DNA from: [Phialemoniopsis] sp. UDSM-2020
Lineage: Eukaryota > Ascomycota > Sordariomycetes > Thyridiales > Thyridiaceae
Direction of reading: 5' to 3'
DNA length: 64,000 bases
Assembly (NCBI GenBank): GCA_018873225.1
Contig: JAEILZ010000002.1
Coordinates: 62,001 to 126,000, forward strand
Shown: piece by piece, positions 21,565-33,086 of the stretch
Layout: every line of letters starts with the position of its first letter
How positions within the stretch are numbered: the first letter of the stretch is position 1
Notes under the pieces: model-generated
The model's database searches: none
Told to the model about the DNA's origin: nothing
What the model saw: only the letters and a program-made list of their open reading frames with translations
Program-made: the position numbers and the translations under genes

Positions 21565-22816
21565 GTTGGTATGTTTTGTTGTGTGGTAGTTTGATATGTG
21601 GTTTGTTTTAAGATTGTTTGATGGAAAAACAGGATTCTAGGGTTGGGATGTTTCGAGGTTGTGCTGGGGAGTAAGCTGCTTATTATCTACCAAAGTCTAA
21701 TAATTGCCCGAGAGCTGGTCATAATGATATAGCTAGGCAGTAAATGCTGGTGTGCTTGGGTCTGGAGGGAGCTGGTAAACCTGTATTGATTGATGATGTG
21801 TGGCTTGACGTCAGGGTCTCCAGCAAAGGTTGTGGCTTCAGCGCACGCTGACGTCAAAAGTGGCTACCCTGAAGACCCTGGATGGAGTATCGAGATTCGG
21901 TGCCATTCGCCCGCCCAAACAACCTCGATCCCAGCTGGCATGGGCTCTTGGCTAATCGATTGGCTACTGCAAGTCCATCCCTCATATTTTCCTTGGAAGT
22001 CGAACATTTCGGTTGTGAAACCGAAGGAGAAAGGTCTGGCCACCTCCCGATAGGCTTGAGGGGTAAGTTAGGGGACAACCTAAGCGGTACGACTGGCGCG
22101 GCGAGCTTCCCTAGTCCAAGAGCCCGGTGCCGCATGGATGCTCCACCTCGTACACATCCACCACCATCTTACTGCACATCCCTTTCAATCGAGGGGCAAT
22201 GTGGCCAATGTTTTGATTGCTGCCGATTAAGAGCTGGATAGATCAATGATGGATCAGATGACGCAACTTGACATGCTCATGTCGAGCGGTGTGATATCCG
22301 GTGCTGCAAAGCACGCACATGGGCTTACGCAACGGTAGATGCAAGCCTGAAAAGGCGATGCGCATGATTGTGCTTGAATGCTGGTAGGGCTAGGCATCAA
22401 AGTATCCAACCATTAACATTTGTGGTATCCGGGGCTTGCATCTACGATTCGCAAGGCATCTGCGTTCCATTGCTTTGACGCACATAGAACGTCTCGTGTT
22501 ATCCTCTTCGTGTGGCCGAGGTTGTCGTCATCAAGCGGCCATCTTCAGACTTGCAGGAAAGGATAATTCCTTGGTCCGCTACGCAAGTGTCGGCCAAGCA
22601 TCATCTGGGTAAAGCGATGGCGGGTAAAGTTTCTGTCGATGAGATGCATGTGGCAGATATGCATCGGTCTCAGCCAATGACCTCGAAGCAGAGCGGCGCC
22701 TCCCGAGCCATCCTGCTCGACGACACCCCGCCTAACTTTGGGAGTGGAATGCTCATTTGGGGGGGGATGACCAATGATCACACCCTCATCTTGTAGCAAT
22801 GGGCGGCCGGCGCAAG
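21565..22816. other. Intergenic region
   Basis: This 1.25-kb stretch contains the promoter of the glycine-rich gene and the 3' flank of the next regulator. Short open frames occur on both strands, but none resembles a protein family. Confidence 0.45.
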
Positions 22817-24901
22817 CTAGGTCAGCGAGACGCCGCCATTGGGCGGACCATCTACCCACCACTGCCGGGCGAAGTTGTACGTCTTCACGAATGCTTCCCT
22901 ACTGTCCTCGTTTCCTAGTTTGCCACTGATAACGACCTGCCCGAGCGGGTCCTCTGGCAGCTCAATCTCGAAGTCGTGGATCCTGCGCGACTCCGGGAGC
23001 ACCGGGAGATTCAGATCCCATTTTCCAGGGAGGCTGGTTGCATCGAAATCGTCCTCGATGTAGACCTCGGCTGGATAGAAGTCTCCCTCCTCGATCTCCA
23101 TGACCTTTTTGGCGACGATAGCGGCTAGTCTCGAATCCCAGATGCCCTCACGGTGAAGCGACGTATCGAGCAGCTTGACAGCCTGCAGCCGGAGCCGGTG
23201 GTGCCTGCACTTGATGGCCACAAAGTAAAGGAGTGGGAGCCAACCCAAGTCGATGGTGGAGCGTGACATGTCCCTCTTGTTCTCAGGCGACTCGATGGTC
23301 CTTACATTCCTCCGTACCTCGACAGACTGTAGGATGATGTGCAGAAAGTCGTCAACGTGCGTGTCGTATATGGTCTCGTCGTCGGGCCACAGACTAGCGT
23401 GCAGCATGATCCTTGCCATGGTATGCATAAGACGCAGCAGGTTTAATGCAAACAGGTCTCTTACTGACAAGTCCTGTTTCGAAGCTAGCAAGGAGCTAAT
23501 CCAACAAGACAAAGCCGCGTCAATCTCGCGCTTCTCCGCCATGATCGGTGGGATATGCACCGGTTGTTGGCTTCTAGCCCTAGCCCGGCATTGCGATGCC
23601 AAGTGTTGTACCCGGGCCATCAAGTGATCCAGATAGTCCCTGGCATGGTTGAGGTCCTTGAACCCATCAATTGGGGGGACTGAGTCCAGGTATGGTAGGG
23701 TAATTCCAGGGAATGCAATGTGCCCTTCCCCGAGCAGGCCAACATGCACCTGCAATCTGTGAAACATCTGCGCTATGCTTTCATCGCACGATCTTTCGCA
23801 TGGCAGGGGTACGAAAGAAGCACCGTCGTCGATGGACGGGCAGGCGGCACTTTCGCGGAGAAGACCTATTCCGTTGCGAAGATGGGATTCCGCCGCTCGG
23901 AAATGCCCACGGAGCATCTCCAGACAGGTAAACATTGTACATGCAACGAGCGCGACCCGTGTCGAGTGGCTGTCATTTCTGGACAAGATAGGTTGGAGGT
24001 GCGCAATAGCAGTGCTGTACTGCCGCAGCATGAACCGCTCTTGTTCGTCCGGATCCTGGGCACCCCTGCCCAAGTTGAGGCCTTCCTTGGCAGCTTTTTG
24101 GTGATGGGCACTAAAGGCAAGGACCGAATGTAGTACTGCTGGCTCCACGATGCTTGCTTGGAATATCAGTGACTTCCATATGTCGGAGACGAATAGACCC
24201 GGCATTTTCACAGAAGTCCGTTGAGCAAACCACTCAAAGGAGGCTTGCTCTACGTGGCTCACCACCAACGGCGAGCTCGAGAGATCCTTGTTGATGACGA
24301 GGCCGATATTGTTCCTCTGGACGACAGCAAGGGAATTTACAGGCAGATGCGTTTTGGAAGTGTTGGAAGACCCCTGGATCTGTGGTGCAGAGCCGCCCCC
24401 GCCCCACACTCCGTAGCCGTCGCAGGTCCGGCCGGTGGAAATGCATCTGCTGCATGCCGGCCGGCCCTCGTCACACTTGACCTTGCGGATCCTGCGGAAC
24501 AAGGTCAGTGCTGGCCGGAGATACCGGAAGAGATGAAGGGCTAGGTAGGGGTAAACGGGTGTGGGAAAGACCTACTTGCAGGTTCGACAGCCGGACTTGA
24601 CCTTGGAGCGTCGCCCAGTCGCAGGCTTGTGGCCCTTCGGACCCGGTCCTGACCCTGTGCCCGGACCACCCGCGTGTGATCCCTCCTTCATCTTGGATGC
24701 TCCTTTCGCTCGGGACGATTTGCGGCGTGCAGCCAATCCCACGTTTCCCTTGCTCGGGGTTTGATGCAGGTCATGTCTTGCAGATGAGAAGTAAAGCCTG
24801 GCACGGGCAGAGTAAGACGATGTTTCTTCTTCACGCCTTCCCGAGGTCGATCCGGACCTCGCGATCCCAGGCGGGTGATTCGCCAGGATAAGCGGAGACA
24901 T
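22817..24901 (-). CDS. Zn2Cys6 transcription factor with Fungal_trans_2-type domain
   Basis: This is a nuclear regulator of 666 residues. An N-terminal basic, Gly/Pro-rich stretch precedes the zinc cluster, which spans the intron: SGCRTCK (exon 24901-24576) joins IRKVKCDEGRPACSRC (exon 24491-22817). The intron is 84 bp with GTAGGT and CAG. Downstream, a stretch with FQASIVEPAVLHSVLAFSAH and HFRAAESHLRNGIGLL is typical of the second family of fungal regulator domains. The first in-frame ATG is at 24901. The gene is divergent from the aldo-keto reductase, with 417 bp between the start codons, so both may share control elements. It is the best candidate regulator of the reductase, dehydrogenase and transporter genes to its right. 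Confidence 0.9.
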
Positions 24902-25318
24902 GGTCCACAATATACTCAGTTTGATTGGACTGGTCGGAAACTTGCAAAGATGATTCGCTGCGCCGCGGTCTGGGTGGGGGTCTTCCCGTTCTAGGAAACC
25001 CTTTCAACGTGACGGGCTGACGTTTCGCGTCGGAAACGACGACCTGCGATAGACAGAACCTTTATACATCATGACTGTGGAGATTGACGGACTTTACTTG
25101 AGATTCATCGACTATGTCCGGGATGGCAGCAGGCTACGATGAATGCAGCGTGTGAGCTATGACGCCGCGCGCCGGGAGGCTTGGAAGTCCGGCTGGATCG
25201 AAGGGAGGCCATCCAACACTATATAAAAGATCAATAGATTCCCCCTCAATCTTAGTAGCATCTAATCTGTCAAGCATAAATATCATCTCGAGACTCAACT
25301 ATCCATTCCATCAAGTCT
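24902..25318. promoter_or_regulatory. Bidirectional promoter with repeated GTCGGAAAC
   Basis: This 417-bp region separates the start codons of the regulator and the aldo-keto reductase. GTCGGAAAC occurs at 24933-24941 and again at 25029-25037. CGG half-sites of this kind are bound by Zn2Cys6 proteins, so these are candidate binding sites. A TATA box, TATATAAAA, lies at 25220-25228, about 90 bp before the reductase start. Confidence 0.5.
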
Positions 25319-26597
25319 ATGAACACTCTTCGACTAGCTAAGATGGCCGCCAAAAATGTACCCCTTCGCACCTTGGGCAAGAATGGCCCCAAGGTCCCTG
25401 CCATGGGCTTTGGGCTGATGCCTCTATCCTATGCATACGGCACCATTCCCCCAGACGAGGAGCGTTTCGCTCTACTCGATCGGGCTGCGGAGCTAGGTTG
25501 TACCTTCTGGGACTCTGCCGAGTATGTCGGAATATCTCCGTCCTAGCCAGTGTGGGCCCGTGACTAATGAGATTCTTGGCGACTAGCATGTACGGCGACA
25601 GCGAAGAACTGATAGGCAAGTGGTTCAAGCGCACTGGCAAGCGGGACGACATATTCCTCGCTTCCAAGTTTGGGTTTATCAAGGGAGACCCCAACCACGC
25701 AGTGGAGAGCACAGCCGAGTACTGCAAGAAGGCTTGTGCTGAGAGCCTGCGTCTTCTTGACATTGACCACATCGATCTTTGTAAGTCCCTCATGCCTCGT
25801 GCTTATAGTGTTCATAAACAACCACTATATCTCAAGTCCTTGTTACTTACACTCAGGATGCCAGACTACCTGCACCACCCCAACCCGAAGGTCCCCATCG
25901 AGCAGACCATGCGAGCTATGGCTGAACTCAAAGCGTAAGCAAAAGTCTACACTTCCATCGCGCTGGCTCGGATGTCTTACTCACCCATTATGCTAGAGAG
26001 GGCAAGATTCGTTACATTGGCCTCTCCAACTGTGGTGCTGCCACCCTCCGTCGGGCCCACGCCATCACGCCCATCTCGGTGTATCAGACCGAGTACTCCG
26101 CCTTCCACCGCGTGATCGAGGGTCCTGAGGGCCAGAACATGCTATCAGTCTGCCGTGAACTCGGCATCGCCCTCGTCTGCTACTCCCCGCTAGGCCGCGG
26201 CCTCCTGACCACCACGTTTGCGACCCTGGGCGCTCCGAGTGACAACGATGCTACGGATCGCCGCGCTGCCGCCTTCCCCCGCTTCTCAGGCGAGGCCAAG
26301 GACCACAACGCCAAGATCGTCGCCAAGTTCGGCGAGCTGGCTGCCAAGTACAAGTGCACCACCAGTCAGTTGGCCATTGCCTGGCTTCTGAAGCAGGGCG
26401 ACGACGTTTTCCCCATTCCCGGCACCAGGAAGATGAAGTGGCTAGAGCAGAATTGGGCCGCCCTGCAGGTGCAGCTGAGTGACCAGGACGAGAAGGATAT
26501 CCGTCAATTTGTCGAGACGGCCGACATCAAGGGCGGAAACCTCCCAGAGTTTGTTGACCAGAACCTCGCATTCTTTGACACGGTGGAGGAATCTTGA
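25319..26597 (+). CDS. Aldo-keto reductase
   Basis: This is an NADPH-dependent carbonyl reductase of 355 residues (347 from the second ATG at 25343, which has the better context AAGATGGCC). Exons are 25319-25521, 25587-25780, 25865-25934 and 25997-26597. The catalytic tetrad is complete once introns are removed: the Asp and Tyr in WDSADMYGDSE, the Lys in ASKFG and the His in YYLHHP. IRYIGLSNCG, VYQTEYSAFHR and PIPGTRKMKWLEQN are typical of the YakC/AKR13-like branch, often annotated as pyridoxine 4-dehydrogenase or aryl-alcohol dehydrogenase. The third exon starts at CCAG|ACTACC because only that acceptor gives YYLHHP. It is divergent from the regulator and convergent with an SDR, suggesting joint use on a sugar-like or aromatic carbonyl substrate. 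Confidence 0.92.
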
Positions 26598-26804
26598 TTG
26601 ATCTAGACCTTTCTTGTCAAGAGGATCTTGTTGAGAGTATCAACGAATTAGACATAGTCCAAAACATACAAATTCACCTGATAGCCAACTATTCACCAGC
26701 GACGCTGACTCTGTCTGATATACTACAATTCTTGTGAAGAACGAGTATGATGCTCATTGTGTATCTTGTTCATGGCGAGAAAGCTCAGGCGTTCCTTGAA
26801 AAGC

Positions 26805-27760
26805 TCAAGCCTGAGGCACAGCCTCTTCAGGAGGCTTCACATAGCCCTCCCGGTCCGTGCCGAGTGCTACCTGCTCCCACTCATCCATGACCCGCAACGC
26901 TTCCTGGCTGACCTCCCTGCTCTTTTCCAGCCCGTCCGAACCCAGCACCAGTCGCGTCGGCACCGTCTTGCCCTCTGCACAGCCCGTACCTCTCATAATC
27001 TCAATCATCGTCTTCACGCCCTTCTTGGTATCGCCCGGAGCTGCTGCAAAACGGGGCTCGAGACTTCCCACGATGTATTCCATGAACCCAGTGTATGCCG
27101 GCACGCGATTCTTTGCACACTGTACCTTGACGTGGAGTTGATTGGCCTGGAAGAATCCCGGCTCGAGACTAAGTAGCTTGACGCCCGGGGCGATGAAACT
27201 CAGCTCGTGGGCGATGGCCTCGACGGCCCCGGCCAGAGCCCATTTGGCAGAGGTGTAGCCCGTAGCGGAGGCGCTGCCGAACCTCGAGTAGAATGAGTTT
27301 ATGTAGATGATCTTGCCCTTGTTCAGCGGCCGCATCTTGCCCAGGGCGGCGCGGGTGATGTTCAGCGGGCCGTGGAACATGGTCTGCATGGCAGCCTCGA
27401 TGTCTGCCTGCCTGCAAATTCACATGCCTCATTCAGCAAGTCACTTCCAGGTATCCAGGCGGAGGGGTTGGCATACCTAGTGTCCTCAAAAGCCCCTATC
27501 GACATGAACCCGGCGTTGTTGACGATGTAGTCGATGCCGCCGTAGATATCCCACGCCTCGTTGATCTTGGCAGTGATGATGTCCTCGGGAGAGTTGACAT
27601 CGAGCTCCATGATTGTGGCGCCGGTGTCTTTGAGATGCGCCAACTTCTCAGCAGAATTGCGACCCGTCGCAATCACATTGTCGCCCGCCGCACGCAGTTG
27701 GCGCACAAATTCCTCACCAAAACCGCTAGAGCATCCGGTGATGAACCACGTTTGAACCAT
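26805..27760 (-). CDS. Short-chain dehydrogenase/reductase
   Basis: This is an oxidoreductase of 296 residues. The cofactor motif TGCSSGFG is at residues 8-15, NNAG follows, and the active site has INSFYSRFGSASATGYTSAK with serine, tyrosine and lysine in the usual spacing. Two exons, 27760-27477 and 27411-26805, are separated by a 65-bp intron (GTATGC...CAG), which rejoins as EDTRQADIEAAMQ. The TGCSSGFG form and the length place it in the group of oxidoreductases near retinol and 17-beta-hydroxysteroid type SDRs, common in fungal catabolic clusters. It is convergent with the aldo-keto reductase, 207 bp from its stop, and lies next to two sugar transporters. Confidence 0.9.
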
Positions 27761-28650
27761 GATGTCCGCTATGACTTGGGTGATTGCGTTCGAGTGTTAT
27801 GATGATCTGGACGTGGAAACAGTCATCGGCCAAACAGTAGAGTTCCTCTTTACAAACCCCCGACGTTATTGTCGCAGATGCTTTGGTGTCGGGTTGAAAT
27901 ATGTTTCAACGTTAGCTTTAGGTGTTATGGAGAGCGATGCAGTCCTTCGTGATTCGTGGGGCGGGCTTGCTTATTATATACTCCGGTCTTTGAATGCCCC
28001 GATCTTATGCATAATCCGCCTTGGGGGCCCTTCCGAGAAGGGGCCGTGGCATGTAACATCATAACAGGGTTAAGAAACGATCTAGAGCAGTAGATCGTGG
28101 GGTTCAAAGGCAGTGCTGACAATGGCTCCACGGAGCAGTTTAGGTTAAGCAAGATGTGGAGATATTTTGCAAAGCGACAATCGCTTCGCCCACTTGGACA
28201 ACAGGGTAACCCCGGCGAGGTCCTCAACTGAGAGATGCGTGCGTTCGGCTTTGGATGGTCAAAAGTTCCGGGCTGTCGGGTGTCAAAACAACTTGTGTGA
28301 CTTGGCAATAGATATCAGGGCGAAGAAACGACGCAAGATCCATGATAGAGTGATAGATTGCCTAGTTGCTCTCCACCCATTGCTACCTGATCCTCATATA
28401 TCCGACGGAGCTAGGAGCTTCAACCAGGGGCAGTCCACAACTCGACCCGCATCAGATGATCAGTAGAATATAGTTGCGGCTTACTCGCATACCACTAAAA
28501 GCTTGGTGATAGATCAGTATTGCATGCTTGCCCTTCGTGGCTACAACGATTAACTATCTCAGACGTCAAAAGATCCCAAGAGCTTCGGCAGGTATGTTCT
28601 GACGAGCTCTGCATTCAAAGTCAACCAGTCTCGACTATTTGTGACTGCAT
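27761..28650. other. Intergenic region
   Basis: This 890-bp stretch holds the SDR promoter and the 3' flank of the first transporter. Nothing further can be supported. Confidence 0.45.
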
Positions 28651-30515
28651 TCATACGTGGGTTGCAGACTTGGAGTCCTCGACATGATGCATAGCCGCCT
28701 TGTCCTCAACAATGCCATGTCCGTCCTCGGTCAAGTGAACAACGACCTCGTCCCCGAACAGCTCGCCAATCTCCTCGAGACTGAGGCGGCTCGTCTCGGG
28801 GACGTAGAAGAATATGAGGACGATCGAGACGACGTTGCACGCGATGAAGACGAGGTACATCTTCCAGCCGATGGTCCGAGACGCCGTAGCCGCGGGGGTG
28901 GTGAAGGTGATTGCGCCGAGAAAGTAGGCGGCAAAGCCGAGCGCAATGCCCTTGGCTCGCAGCGTCGTAGGGAAGATTTCAGACGCGTAGACAAATTGCG
29001 GCGGGTCGAGAAAAAAGCCATAGCAGCCTACGTAGATCCAGAGGAAGGCGACTGTCGCAGCATTGCCAGCTTTGTTGTCGGAGCCGACGAAGAACTTCTG
29101 GAGTGTCATTTCGATGATGAGCATGACGGTGAGGACGGAGTAGCCAGTGACTTGAAGCGCGAAGTTTGTTAGTAAAAGGTGTCTGACATTGAGAACGAGT
29201 GTCACTCACGAAGCAGAGTTCTGCGACCGATCCTGTCCATGAGCGCAGAAGAAACAAAGTTGGGCATGGTGCCAATAAGTGCATACATGCAATAGAAGAG
29301 CAGTGGTAGGTAGTCCTTGAGACCCAAGCTCTGGTAGAGCAGAATCTGGAAGTTGCCAATGCCAAGAATGCCGGTGCACTGAGTTGCAAAGAGAAGGAAG
29401 ATGGCAGTCAGCGTTCTTCGGCGCCACGACGGGCGAGTGAACATTGCAGCAAAGGTGACCTTCTCCTGTCGATCGTGCTCGACCTGGAGGACGATCTGCT
29501 GGAATTCGGCTCGGGCAGCGGTATCTTCTGGGTCCTCGGGGTCGTGATGAAGTTTTCGCAGAACTTCCCAGGCCTCGTCTCGACGGTCAACCCAGGCAAG
29601 CCATCGGGGAGATTCCGGGATCCAGGCGATGCCGGAGAGGGTGATCAGGGGACCAAGTACTGCGAGCGCCAGAGGGACTCGCCATTGAACTCTGCGACGT
29701 GTTGTATAAGCTCGATAGTCACTGGATTGAAGAGATCAAGTCCTTTGGCTGGGGTTGACTTACGTCTCGTCGGTGGTGAAATATACACCGAATCCGACCC
29801 AGGAACAGCTATTGATGACCCTTGATTAGCTCAAGCAATGGCACCACTTTGGTATGGTGACTTACATCACATAACCACTAGACAGACCACAGGCTGTCAA
29901 CCCACTCAGGAAACCCCTGCTGTTCTTGTTGGCCACCTCGGTGATGTAAAGCGAGACCAGTGTCAGGCTCTGGCCCAGACCCATGCCTTGGATGAAGCGG
30001 CAGGTGATAAGCATGGCGATGTGGACCGAGCCTGCACACAGAGAGCCGCCGATGAGCGCAAGCACCTGACTGACGATGATGGCGCGCTTGCGGCCGAGCC
30101 AGTCACCAAGCCATCCCTGAGTAATGCATCCAGCAGCGCATCCTGCTGCGAACAGTGACTATGGGATGAATCAGTCGTGCGAAGAGAAGGACTATCGCGA
30201 TCAAGAATCGGCTCACGTTGACAGCGCCGATAATGGATGCGGTATAGGCACTGCTTGGGTCGAGTTCAAAGTAGTTGAAGAAGCCTGGCTCGCCGATAGC
30301 GGTGATCTGAGTCCTTTGTCAGTATTGTATGAGCGTGCCTTAGGGGGACAGTGCAACTCACAAAGATGGCGAACGCAAAGCCATACGTGAAAGCTCCCAA
30401 CGCGACGAACGGCACAACCTGAGCAAAAGACAGATATCAGTCATCTGCACGCATGTATGAATTTTCTTGTAGCTGATCAACCTACCGCCAACTGGTACTT
30501 ATTGATTTTGACCAT
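28651..30515 (-). CDS. MFS sugar transporter, seven exons
   Basis: This is a plasma-membrane transporter of 498 residues in the sugar porter family. Marks are WLGDWLGRKR after helix 2, RFIQGMGLG, PESPRWLAWVDRRDE in the central loop, DRIGRRTLL after helix 8 and FVPETSRLSLEE-like YVPETSRLSLEEIGELF at the end. Exons are 30515-30486, 30418-30362, 30306-30217, 30158-29866, 29808-29764, 29691-29210 and 29150-28651. All phases close. The last intron ends in AAG instead of CAG or TAG, but a perfect TACTAAC branch site precedes it and the join RTLLLTGYSVLT is convincing. The first exon is only 30 bases. It is probably part of the same catabolic group as the neighbouring reductase and dehydrogenase; the sugar is unknown. 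Confidence 0.88.
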
Positions 30516-31373
30516 GATTGCAGCTGGTGCTTATGGAGCCTAGAAGAAAGCCAAGATGATCTGCAAGAACAGCAAGTGGACAAGATCCGGAGAAAGGCTT
30601 ATATATGCCTGTTTGTCGACAATGGCCTCCTCGCCGCATATTTCCATTGTTTCTCCGAAGAGAAGAAGTGAACGTAGCAGGTTTGGGAGGTCTGGGCGCG
30701 TATGCTTTCCCGACTAGTATCAGTTCGACGCTTTGTGGCTTTTCTCCCTGGTCAGTGATCAACAGTCAACGTCTCGAGCCATCCGAAGGGGTATTTCCCT
30801 GAGCCAGTGAGCCTGAGAAGCTTTGACTAACAAAAGAAGCTTTGATCAAAACGGCCCCTAAGATCGGTCGCGCTATGGGGTAGCGGGGTGCCATCTGGGG
30901 TAAAGTGGACTGGTCTAGGAGACAGGTTCAGGCTTAGGAAATTCATTTGCCTATGGCGGTTATCCTTTTCCACCAGCACCAAATGAGTGACCGGGACTGA
31001 TAGATCCTCATTCGTTACGCAAACTGGCTTAAATCTCCAACAAACATCAGTCTAAACCAAATATGATCATACTCACAACACGGAGGGTGGCGTTCATTCA
31101 ATCAGCGCATCAGGCAAGCCTCTTAGCTGATTGACTTCGGGTTTCCGAGGTAATGCAATTAGGGTTATGAATGGTCGAGCGTCACCAATACTGGAAGTTA
31201 TAGCCCGATCTAAGTTTTGATAGAGTTGGTGTGAAGCATTACAGCCTCCACAATTAATGTGAATTGTGATCTATAGGCAGGGATACATCAACGACTTGAC
31301 ATTGCAGACCTAATGTCGCATCCCAGGCTGCAAATGACTACGGTAGCTGCGTTGCCAAAGTCGTGTGAACACT
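30516..31373. other. Intergenic region between two sugar transporters
   Basis: This 858-bp stretch separates two leftward transporter genes. It carries the promoter of the first and the 3' flank of the second. I see no gene or repeat. Confidence 0.45.
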
Positions 31374-33086
31374 CTACACTTTGTTCTGTACTTCCTTCTC
31401 ATCGACCAGCTCCTTTGGGGGCTGAGCATCGCCCTCGACATGCGTGACCTTAAGCGCCACCTCCTTGGCACGCTCCGACGAGACACACTGGTACTTGGGG
31501 AAGTCGCGCACAGAGACACGGTTCTGGAAGAGCTCGTCCAGTTCCTCGAGCGAGCGACCCTTCATCTCAGGCAAGAAGAAGAGGAAGAAGACGAAGGTGA
31601 TGAGGTTGGAGCCCGCCCAGATGTAAGCGTATTTGGGACCCCAGTTCAAGTTCTCCTTGTTGATGAAGTAAGGGGCGGTGAACGACGTGAGCCCTGTCAG
31701 ATAAGAGTCAGCATACCGTCTCTTGGGGTTTCGAACACAGGACGGTACTTACAAGCAAAAACGTAGTTCACACCGGTGCCGGTACCAATGGTAATAACAC
31801 GCAGGCGCGAGCTGCACAGTTCAGTGGCGATGGGCCAGCTGAGTGCACCCGAGAAACCGTTGTAGAAGCCGTGGTATAACAGCGCGAAAGCCATGATAGC
31901 CTTGCCCGCAGGCTTGGTGTATGGCGCAACAGTAAAGGCCACAGCAATTCCCAGCATGAACAAAGCCGAGGAAGAGTGACCGATGAGCATCATGGAGCGA
32001 CGTCCGAGGTACTTCTGCCCGAGGAAGATGCAGGAGATGACACCGACAAGACCACAGACGCTCTTGAGAATGGTGGCCAAGAAGGGCTGGTCGACACCGG
32101 CCATCTGGAAGAAGAATGTGGCGTAGCCGACAACAAGCCACAGACCGGATGAGGTGTGAGAGACGATGACGGCAAAGCAGAGGATGGTGCGACGCAGATC
32201 AGTGCCGCGGAACATGTCCATGAACGACGAGCCGGACTTCAGCTCCTTCTCCTCCTCGATACCGCGGCTCATCTCCTGGAACTCCTCCTCAAACAGCTCC
32301 GGGTGGTTCTTGAACGAGTTACCACGCAGAATCTCGAGCGACTTGCGAGCGTCGTCGGGACGGTTCTGGACAAGGAGCCAACGGGGAGACTCTGGGAGGA
32401 AGAAGACGAGAATTGACAGGCAGAAGGGGATGGCGTAGAGGCTGGCGAGCGGAATCTGGTAGGCGTGCTTGTTCTTGATATCCTTGGCAAAGTTGTTGGC
32501 GATGGCACCCAGGATGCTGCCGATACTGACCCAGATGCCAAAGAACGAGACGATGGAACCACGCAGGTGGGCAGGGCTGACTTCGGCGGTGTAGACGTTG
32601 GCAAAGGTGATGAAGAAGCCGTTCGAGACTCCGATTAGGATACGTCCGACATAAAGGGCAGCTACGTGGGTAGAGCCGATCTGGAGCCCAGCAGCGACGA
32701 AGGAGACGAGAGAGGCGAGCCAGATGGCGGGTTTGCGTCCGTAGTATTTACCCCAGGTCGCGGTCAGGAGCACGCCGAGGATGGTACCGACGTTCAAGAA
32801 GGAGGTGATGAGCTGCTGCACAGTCGTCGAGATGTTGTAGCCCGTCGGGCCTTTGGCATCTTTGTAGCCGAATACCTGGAGGAAACCAACCATAGCCTAT
32901 GGACAAAACTGTGAGCACATGGACATTTTGGTAGGGACGGGTCTGTGATAGGATACGCACCTGGAAGCCACCAATCGTAGCGGTATCATAGCCATATTGA
33001 CAATTGGCCATCGACATGGCCAAACAAATGAGGATGCATTTCATGTTGTCGCGCACCGGAGTGGCGCGAGCTTTGCTTCCGGCCAT
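31374..33086 (-). CDS. MFS sugar transporter, hexose/alpha-glucoside type
   Basis: This is a sugar porter of 529 residues. Signature stretches include YGYDTATIGGFQAMVGF in helix 1, KYYGRKPAIW after helix 2, VGRILIGVSNGF, PESPRWLLVQNRPDDARK and LPEMKGRSLEELDELF near the C-terminus. Exons are 33086-32961, 32896-31753 and 31693-31374, with introns GTGCGT...TAG (64 bp) and GTAAGT...CAG (59 bp). The ATG at 33086 directly precedes the cytosolic N-terminus. It differs clearly from the neighbouring transporter in sequence and intron pattern, so the pair is not a recent tandem duplicate. Helix-1 residues resemble those of fungal hexose and lactose permeases; substrate assignment needs experiment. Confidence 0.92.
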
